A DNA stretch of 64,000 nt from Nelumbo lutea (Eukaryota > Streptophyta > Magnoliopsida > Proteales > Nelumbonaceae): positions 25,618,193-25,682,192 of the forward strand of contig JAKGHH010000005.1 in NCBI GenBank assembly GCA_022828595.1. The letters are read 5' to 3'. The notes beneath the pieces were generated by a model. It was not told the origin of the DNA and did not search any database. It saw only the letters and a list, made by a program, of their open reading frames with translations. This document shows, in pieces, positions 61,450-64,000 of this stretch; within the stretch, counting starts at the first letter, position 1; the number at the start of each line of letters is the position of its first letter. A program made the translations under genes and the position numbers.

Positions 61450-62500
61450 CCAAGACCCCTTGGATCATTGACTCAGGTGCTTTTGATCACATGACCAACC
61501 TTTCCACTTTGTTTGTGTCATATGATTTGCTTCCTGGTCGTGACAAAATCACCTTAGCTGATGGTTCTCTTGCCCCCATTTCTGGCAAGGGAACTGTCAA
61601 GCCTACAGGCTCTTTACTTTTATCTTCCACTCTTCATGTACCTAAATTAAATACCAATTGTTATCTGTAAGTAGCTTGACCAAGTCATTGAATTGTTGTG
61701 TAACCTTTTTCCCTTCTCACTGTGTGTTTCAGACCTGAAGTCTCGGTAAGGTGATTGGGAGTGGCCATGAAGCGAATGGAATATACTTGCTTCGACACCC
61801 CTGGCCAATGCTTTGATCATCCCAAGAATGTTGCTTTTGGTTCTACTTTCTTCAGAGCCAGTCAGTCAAATTATGTTGAGTCATTGTCGGTTGGGTCATT
61901 TACCTTTTTCTGCTTTAAGTCATTTGCTTCCCAAACTGTTTAAGGGATTTAGTGTGTCCAGTCTCAATTGTGAGTCATGTCAGTTGTCAAAGCATTGTCG
62001 AAAAAAATTACCCCTGTGAGCAATAAAAGGATCCTCTTTTCTTTTTCATATTGTACACTCTGATGTGTGGGGGCCTTACCACTTATCCTCTATGGGGGCT
62101 ACAAATACTTTATCCTGTTCATTGATGACTTTTCTAGATTCACTTGGATATACTTAATGAAATCCCGAGACGAAATCCCGAGACTTGTGAGGCAATTTCA
62201 TGAGCTTGTTTTGACTCAATTTGGTACCAGAATTAAAGGTTTTCCAGATCTGACAATGCAAAAGAGTATTTTGAGAAGAGCTTATCCTTGTATCTCTCTG
62301 ACATGGGGGTTATTCACCAAAGCTCCTGTGTTAGAACCCCTGAACAAAATGGAGTTGCTGAGAGAAAAAAATAGACATATTGTTGAAGTTGCAAGGAGCC
62401 TTTTATTTGCCTCACATGTTCCCACAAGATTTTGGGGTGATGCTGTACTTACTGCTACCTATCTCATAAAACCGTATGCCATCCAGGGTTTTAGGGTTTA
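61450..62500 (+). pseudogene. Copia protease and integrase, frameshifted
   Basis: Protease: TPWIIDSGAFDHMTNLSTLF near 61456, with the D-S-G active site. GAG-pre-integrase: HCRLGHLPFSALSHL and CESCQLSKHC near 61880-62000. The integrase core starts HSDVWGP near 62053, then DDFSRFTWIYLMKSRDE, and the third catalytic acid lies in a PEQNG-type block near 62340 readable only in another frame. Slips occur at an A7 run near 62364 and an A4 run near 62470, both one base too long. Confidence 0.78.
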
Positions 62501-64000
62501 AATCCCCCTTCAGTCTTCTTCATCCAGATAAGGATCTCTTCCCAATTCCTCTTCGTGTGTTTGGTTGTACCTGTTATGTTCACATTCCAAGTGTGCAGAG
62601 ACACAAGTTTGAACCAAAAGCCCACAAATGCATATTCCTCGGTTACTCCCCCACACAAAAGGGTTATTGTTGTTTTGATCCAAAGACTGGCACCAGACAT
62701 GTCTCTATGGATGTTACCTTTGATGAACTTTCTCCTTTTTATGGTTCCTCTCAGGAAGGACATTGTCAACAGGGGGAGAGTCTGACACAAGTTTTTGCTC
62801 TTCCCCTTCCTGTCCCAGTTCAGTCTCTTGACAAATCTGTATCCTCACAAAATGAATCAAAGGAGGATCAGCCACTTCATTCCTCTTGTCCTAGTGCTCC
62901 TATTTCTTTACCTCCTCGTCCTACCCATAATCCCAAAGTGTATCAAAGGCAGAGATCCAGGAATGAGCAAGTGGTTTCCCTTACAACAGATGAGGCTCAT
63001 ACCCTCCCAATCACAGATGAGGTAACAGGTATTGCTTCAGCTCCCTTGGAATCCCCCTTCCCAGATCTTGATGTCCCCATTGTTGTTAGGAAAGGAAAGC
63101 GGAAGTGTACTGCACACTACATTTCCAAACACCTTTCTTATGACTTACTTTCCCCTTCATATTGTGCCTACCTCTCTTCAGTTGCTTCTAACCCCATTCC
63201 TAGGTCTGTATCAGAAGCTCTTGGGATTCCAGAATGGAGAGATGCCATGCAGGCTGAAATGGATGCTCTACATGAAAATGGTACTTGGGAGGTGGTGGAT
63301 TTGCTTGAAGGGAAGGATCCAGTTGGATGCAAGTGGGTTTTTACCATTAAATACAGGGCAGATGGGACTATTGAGAGGTACAAGGCCAGACTTGTTGCAA
63401 AGGGCTACACACAGACATATGGGATTGACTATCTGGAGACTTTTGCCCCTGTTGCTAAGATGACATCTGTGAGGGTTCTTTTATCTCTGGCAGCTCACTT
63501 TGATTGGCCTCTCTATCAGTTAGATGTAAAGAATGCATTTCTGAATGGTGACTTACGTGAGGAGGTCTACATGTGTCTTCCTCCAGGAATGTATGGGAAA
63601 GATATGCACGGAAAGGTATGTAAACTGAAGAAATCTCTTTATGGCCTCAAACAATCTCCTAGAGCCTGGTTTGAGAGATTTAGAGCTGCACTTGTTAAAT
63701 TCGGCTATGTTCAGACACAGTCAGATCATACTCTTTTTGTGAAGAAAAGTGGGTCTCTAGCAGTGTATCTCATTGTGTATGTTGATGACATTATAGTGAC
63801 TGGTGATGATGCCTCTGGCATTCTGGGCCTTAAGTCTTTCCTCTGTACAGAATTTGAGATTAAGGATCTGGGGGAGTTGAGATATTTCCTTGGCATAGAA
63901 GTTGCCAGATCCAGGGATGGGATTCTTATTTCCCAGAGGAAATATGTCCTTGATTTGTTGTCTGAAACTGGAAAATTGGGTGCAAGACCAGCTGCAACTC
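62470..64000 (+). CDS. Copia integrase C-terminus and reverse transcriptase, open frame, partial
   Basis: An uninterrupted frame of 1531 nt runs off the window. It starts after a TAA at 62467 with the integrase C-terminal region (RVFGCTCYVHIPSVQRHKFE, FLGYSPTQKGY), then a linker and the RVT_2 reverse transcriptase: WRDAMQAEMDAL (about 63235), GCKWVFTIKY, ARLVAKGYTQ, LDVKNAFLNGDL, KKSLYGLKQSPRAWFERF and the catalytic YVDDIIVTGDD (about 63779). All key motifs are intact. No start codon of its own is implied; it is part of a gag-pol polyprotein. Confidence 0.88.

Larger units (their letters stand above)
59647..64000 (+). mobile_element. Ty1/Copia retrotransposon, 3' end outside the window
   Basis: Order gag, zinc knuckle, protease, integrase, reverse transcriptase identifies Copia. 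Sequence from the gap to about 60227 is probably the end of the 5' LTR: CACA at 60224-60227 is followed by GTTATCAAGTC, a degenerate match to the initiator-Met primer-binding site. The RT frame is open to the window end, while gag, protease and integrase are broken by single-base slips. RNase H and the 3' LTR are beyond the window. Confidence 0.88.

Overview
This is plant nuclear DNA, probably from a flowering plant with a transposon-rich genome. The evidence is a PPi-dependent phosphofructokinase alpha-subunit gene of about 19 exons, plant-specific FAR1-related and CDKB2 genes, GT-AG introns, and several plant transposon classes (Gypsy, Copia, plant L1, hAT, PIF/Harbinger and Mutator-like). 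The sequence does not let me name the species. I see no prokaryotic operons, CRISPR arrays, rRNA or tRNA.

Layout. 1-1520: 5' end of a Gypsy element on the minus strand (gag, primer-binding site, LTR), cut by the window edge. 3761-4430: solo LTR of a second family. 7752-15124: PFP alpha-subunit gene (+), 19 exons, two MITEs in its introns, and five 1-nt indels that break the frame. 15125-20697: non-genic, with a degenerate tandem repeat, a hairpin and a foldback element. 20698-26453 and 38618-46632: two copies, in the same orientation, of a segment carrying an FRS5-like gene (-). Copy A has a 1-nt frameshift. Copy B is open, and a 2.4-kb LINE sits in its last intron. Between the copies lie a 1.7-kb Pack-MULE with an F-box/kelch gene piece (29178-30853), an internally deleted Gypsy element with target-site duplications (31101-34250) and a decayed LINE (35750-37517). 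46633-58600 is intergenic: two hAT-like elements, a hairpin related to the one at 18.7 kb, a MITE, and an old element (55676-58032) with a Gypsy solo LTR nested in it. 58956-59188 is the first exon of a CDKB2 kinase gene, preceded by a GA microsatellite and three AACGG mitotic-type sites. A 100-N gap follows, then a Copia element (+) that runs off the window end with an open reverse-transcriptase frame.

No operon-like cooperation is expected. The real host genes are independent: cytosolic glycolysis/gluconeogenesis (PFP alpha), transposase-derived transcription regulators (the FRS5 pair) and G2/M control (CDKB2). The most informative signals are (i) the segmental duplication of FRS5, dated relative to hAT, LINE and tandem-repeat events; (ii) the gene-capturing Pack-MULE; (iii) a run of single-base indels, mostly in homopolymers, across unrelated coding regions, which looks more like consensus error than gene decay; and (iv) two related long hairpins of unknown nature. 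I found no clear new biochemical system.
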